Shown one piece after another: positions 5,384 to 7,390 of a stretch of DNA of 7,390 bases; the first letter of the stretch is position 1, and every line of letters starts with the position of its first letter. The notes below the pieces were generated by a model. That model searched no databases. It had not been told where the DNA came from and saw only the letters and a list, made by a program, of their open reading frames with translations. The position numbers were made by a program, and so were the translations under genes. Source of the DNA: Hyphomicrobiales bacterium. GTDB lineage: Bacteria; Pseudomonadota; Alphaproteobacteria; Rhizobiales; Devosiaceae. The stretch covers positions 1-7,390 of the forward strand of contig JAQGKB010000155.1 of assembly GCA_028290345.1 (NCBI GenBank). The letters are read 5' to 3'.

Positions 5384-6478
5384 ATGGCCGGAAGTCTTGG
5401 TGTCGTCTTGGTAGGGTGCGGCGGTATCGCCCGCAGCCACGCGTTCGCATTGTCGAAGGTGCCGAATGCAAAGCTCATCGCGAGCGTCGATATCGATGAG
5501 GCCGCGGCCAAGCGGTTCAAGGACCGCTTCGGATTTGAAACCTGTTCGACGGACCTCGATGCAACATTGGCGCGCGCCGATGTCGACGCGGTGGTGATCA
5601 CCACCTCTTCGAAATCACACGGACCGCTGATCATGAAGGCGCTGGAGGCCGGCAAGCACGTGCTGGTACAGAAGCCAATGACCGCCTCGGTCGAGGAATC
5701 CCGGGCCGCGGTGAAGCTCTCACGCAAGAAGAACCGCAAGCTGATGGTGTCGTTCTTCGAGCTGTTCCTGCCCCCGGTGGAGCGGGCGCGCCAGATCATC
5801 GAACAGGGGCTTATCGGCGAACCCTTCTTCTTCAAGGCCATCATGGCCTGGCACACGCCGGACGTGACCGCCGGGTGGCCGTTCAATCCTGAGCTGGCCG
5901 GCGGCGGCGTGATCCTCGATGGCAATGTGCACCACGTTTCGAATGCGCTGTATCTGCTTGGCGATCCGAAAGTGCAGAGCGTCTATGCCGAGTACGGCGC
6001 ACTCACCGCCGACATCAAGGTGGAGGACACGGCGGTGATCCTCGTGCGTACCGACAAGGCAATCCTCGAGATTTCCGGTTCAAACCGGCTGCAGGAGCCC
6101 GGCGGCGCCACCGTCGCCTTCAAGGACCAGTGGCAGGTATTCGGCACCAAGGGCACGATCGCCTGGGACGCTGCGGCGCGGCCGACTTTCCGCGTCTTCA
6201 CCAGCGACAAGGACGCGCTCGATCCGCTGCTCAGCAATGGCTGGGTGTCACCGAAGCTGCCGGTGATGCCACCCGATCATCGGGAATTCTCGATGCACAT
6301 CAACGGCGAGGAAAGCCCCTGGGTGCCCGAGCACCAGCATTTCGTCGATGCGTGCCTCAACGACACGCCGGTGCGCAGCGATGGCGAATTCGGGCTCAAG
6401 ACCCAGCTTATCCTCGATGCCGCCTACAAATCCGGCCGGGAAGGCCGGAAGCTCCCGCTCGAAGAGGCCGGCGTCTGA
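5384..6478 (+). CDS. Gfo/Idh/MocA family NAD(P)-dependent oxidoreductase
   Basis: This 364-residue cytoplasmic dehydrogenase has the dinucleotide-binding turn GCGGIA at 11-16 and an acidic D36 after the second strand (VDID), which favours NAD over NADP. The catalytic lysine is K98, in QKP (97-99) rather than the common EKP. D179 and H183 in the DGNVHH segment (179-184) match the Asp/His pair of inositol dehydrogenase-like enzymes. It is only distantly similar to the minus-strand oxidoreductase and lacks that protein's WTRYLP block, so the two probably act on different substrates or steps. The ATG at 5384 lies five bases after AGGGGGAG, a strong ribosome-binding site. Its stop overlaps the amidohydrolase start by one base, so the two are co-translated and probably act in one pathway. 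A sugar or sugar-acid substrate is inferred. Confidence 0.93.
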   Translation: MAGSLGVVLVGCGGIARSHAFALSKVPNAKLIASVDIDEAAAKRFKDRFGFETCSTDLDATLARADVDAVVITTSSKSHGPLIMKALEAGKHVLVQKPMTASVEESRAAVKLSRKKNRKLMVSFFELFLPPVERARQIIEQGLIGEPFFFKAIMAWHTPDVTAGWPFNPELAGGGVILDGNVHHVSNALYLLGDPKVQSVYAEYGALTADIKVEDTAVILVRTDKAILEISGSNRLQEPGGATVAFKDQWQVFGTKGTIAWDAAARPTFRVFTSDKDALDPLLSNGWVSPKLPVMPPDHREFSMHINGEESPWVPEHQHFVDACLNDTPVRSDGEFGLKTQLILDAAYKSGREGRKLPLEEAGV

Positions 6479-7248
6479 TGGCCCGGCAGATCATCGATAC
6501 GCATAGCCATATCGGCACCACCATCACCTCGGGCGTCGGCCAGGACGCCGATACCTGGCTCGCGAAGATGGATGCGGCCGGGATTGATCAGTCGATCATC
6601 TCGGTCGCCGCCGGCGGCCTGCAGGCCGAGGGTCTGGCCGATACGCGGCGGATGAACGACATCATCGCCCAGGCGGTCCGAGCCAAGCCGGATCGGTTCC
6701 CGATCGGGCTTGCCGGCATCGAGGTGCGGCATGGCGAGGCCGGGCACGCCGAAGTGCGGCGGGCGATGAATGAACTTGGGCTCAAGGGGTTGGTGTTCCA
6801 TGCGACCTTCGAGGGTTTCTCGGTCGACTCGCCAGCGTTCCATGCCGCGCTCGGTGCGCTCGGAGGCAAGAAGGCGCTAATCCTTCTGCACTCGACGCCC
6901 GACGGTCGCGCCAATCCGAATGCCATCTCGAAGGTGGCGGAGCAGTTTCCGCATTTGACCTTCGTGCTCGGCCATCCGGTGTTCACCCCGGATCAACGCG
7001 CGCAGGCCGCCGATGCGGTCAAGACGCATGCCAACATCCATCTGGATCTGGCGTACCAGGACGATCCCAAGACGACCGAGTTCTTCGTGCGCGAGGTCGG
7101 AGCGGATAGGGTGTTCTACGGTAGCGATGCGCCGTACTACGAACCCGCAAGCGTGATCGCTTCAATCGAGGCAGCCGAGATCAGTGACAGCGATCGGGAG
7201 CTGATACTCGGCGGCAATGCAAAGCGGCTGATCGCGACGTTTCGCTGA
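6478..7248 (+). CDS. Metal-dependent amidohydrolase, Amidohydro_2 (ACMSD/lactonase-like) family
   Basis: This 256-residue TIM-barrel protein has the metal ligands of the family in order: H9 and H11 in DTHSHIG at strand 1, H138 in LLHST, H166 in LGHPV and D217 in the GSDAP motif. H108 lies in the FHATFEG segment and probably also faces the active site. Relatives include sugar-lactone hydrolases, 2-pyrone-4,6-dicarboxylate lactonase and ACMSD-type decarboxylases, so the reaction is hydrolysis or decarboxylation of a small acid or lactone. The protein is at the short end for the family but is complete from strand 1 to the C-terminal helix after GSDAPY. The ATG at 6478 overlaps the previous TGA by one base; an upstream ATG at 6130 only reads through the dehydrogenase in another frame. 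Coupling to a sugar dehydrogenase suggests that it processes that enzyme's product. Confidence 0.88.
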   Translation: MARQIIDTHSHIGTTITSGVGQDADTWLAKMDAAGIDQSIISVAAGGLQAEGLADTRRMNDIIAQAVRAKPDRFPIGLAGIEVRHGEAGHAEVRRAMNELGLKGLVFHATFEGFSVDSPAFHAALGALGGKKALILLHSTPDGRANPNAISKVAEQFPHLTFVLGHPVFTPDQRAQAADAVKTHANIHLDLAYQDDPKTTEFFVREVGADRVFYGSDAPYYEPASVIASIEAAEISDSDRELILGGNAKRLIATFR

Positions 7249-7252
7249 TAGC

Positions 7253-7390
7253 TCAGCCCAGCGAAATGCGGCGGCCGTTGGCCATGCATTGCTCGGCCGC
7301 CGCGAGTATTTTGGTGACGTGGGCACCGAAACGGGCGTCGGGATATGGCGCTATGGGATTGCCGGCGGCTGCAGACGCGAGGGCCGTCAG
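7253..7390 (-). CDS. C-terminal end of a probable third Gfo/Idh/MocA oxidoreductase (5' part outside window)
   Basis: The minus strand is open from 7390 to a TGA at 7255-7253, giving 45 residues that include NPIAPYPDARFGAHVTKIL and AAEQCMANGRRISLG at the very end. A run of 'PDARFGAHVT..L.AAE.S...GR...L' is the usual closing helix and tail of Gfo/Idh/MocA dehydrogenases, in which the last helix packs against the Rossmann domain. Only this tail is visible, so the catalytic residues cannot be checked. The gene converges on the amidohydrolase gene with just four bases between the stop codons. If the assignment holds, this is the third enzyme of the same superfamily in the locus. Confidence 0.65.
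   Translation of the reverse strand: MTALASAAAGNPIAPYPDARFGAHVTKILAAAEQCMANGRRISLG

Noticed and set aside
6130..6477. Upstream extension of the amidohydrolase from an ATG at 6130
   Set aside because: It overlaps the dehydrogenase gene in a different frame and adds 116 residues of low-complexity Arg/Ala-rich sequence. The HxH motif that begins the fold lies just after the ATG at 6478.

Overview
The window is high-GC DNA packed with genes of alphaproteobacterial character. Several things point to a soil or plant-associated member of the Hyphomicrobiales (Rhizobium, Mesorhizobium or Devosia type): a peptide/oligosaccharide-type ABC importer, FadR/FCD regulators and clustered Gfo/Idh/MocA dehydrogenases, with codon use strongly biased to G/C at third positions. 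The genus is an inference; there is no rRNA or marker gene.

Layout. (1) Positions 1-2649, plus strand: the 3' end of a family 5 solute-binding protein gene, an intercistronic hairpin, then two ABC ATPase genes of the DppD and DppF type that overlap by one base. The permease genes are not between them and presumably lie upstream. (2) Positions 2650-4021, plus strand: a promoter-like region, a full-length FadR-type GntR regulator with a probable TTG start, then a second gene encoding only the FCD ligand-binding domain, with no DNA-binding domain but all four predicted metal ligands intact. (3) Positions 4087-5127, minus strand: a Gfo/Idh/MocA oxidoreductase of the dihydrodiol dehydrogenase-like branch. 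(4) Positions 5128-5383: a divergent control region with two TGT-N4-ACA inverted repeats and several hairpins. (5) Positions 5384-7248, plus strand: a second, different Gfo/Idh/MocA oxidoreductase overlapping by one base with a short metal-dependent amidohydrolase of the Amidohydro_2 type. (6) Positions 7253-7390, minus strand: the C-terminal end of what looks like a third Gfo/Idh/MocA oxidoreductase, running out of the window.

Taken together this looks like a carbohydrate or sugar-acid uptake and catabolism locus. An ABC importer brings in a small plant- or soil-derived compound, NAD(P)-dependent dehydrogenases oxidise it, a TIM-barrel hydrolase may open a lactone or similar product, and a FadR/FCD regulator senses an acid intermediate. 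The substrate cannot be read from the sequence. The most unusual item is the stand-alone FCD protein beside its full-length paralogue. No mobile element, tRNA, rRNA or CRISPR array was seen.
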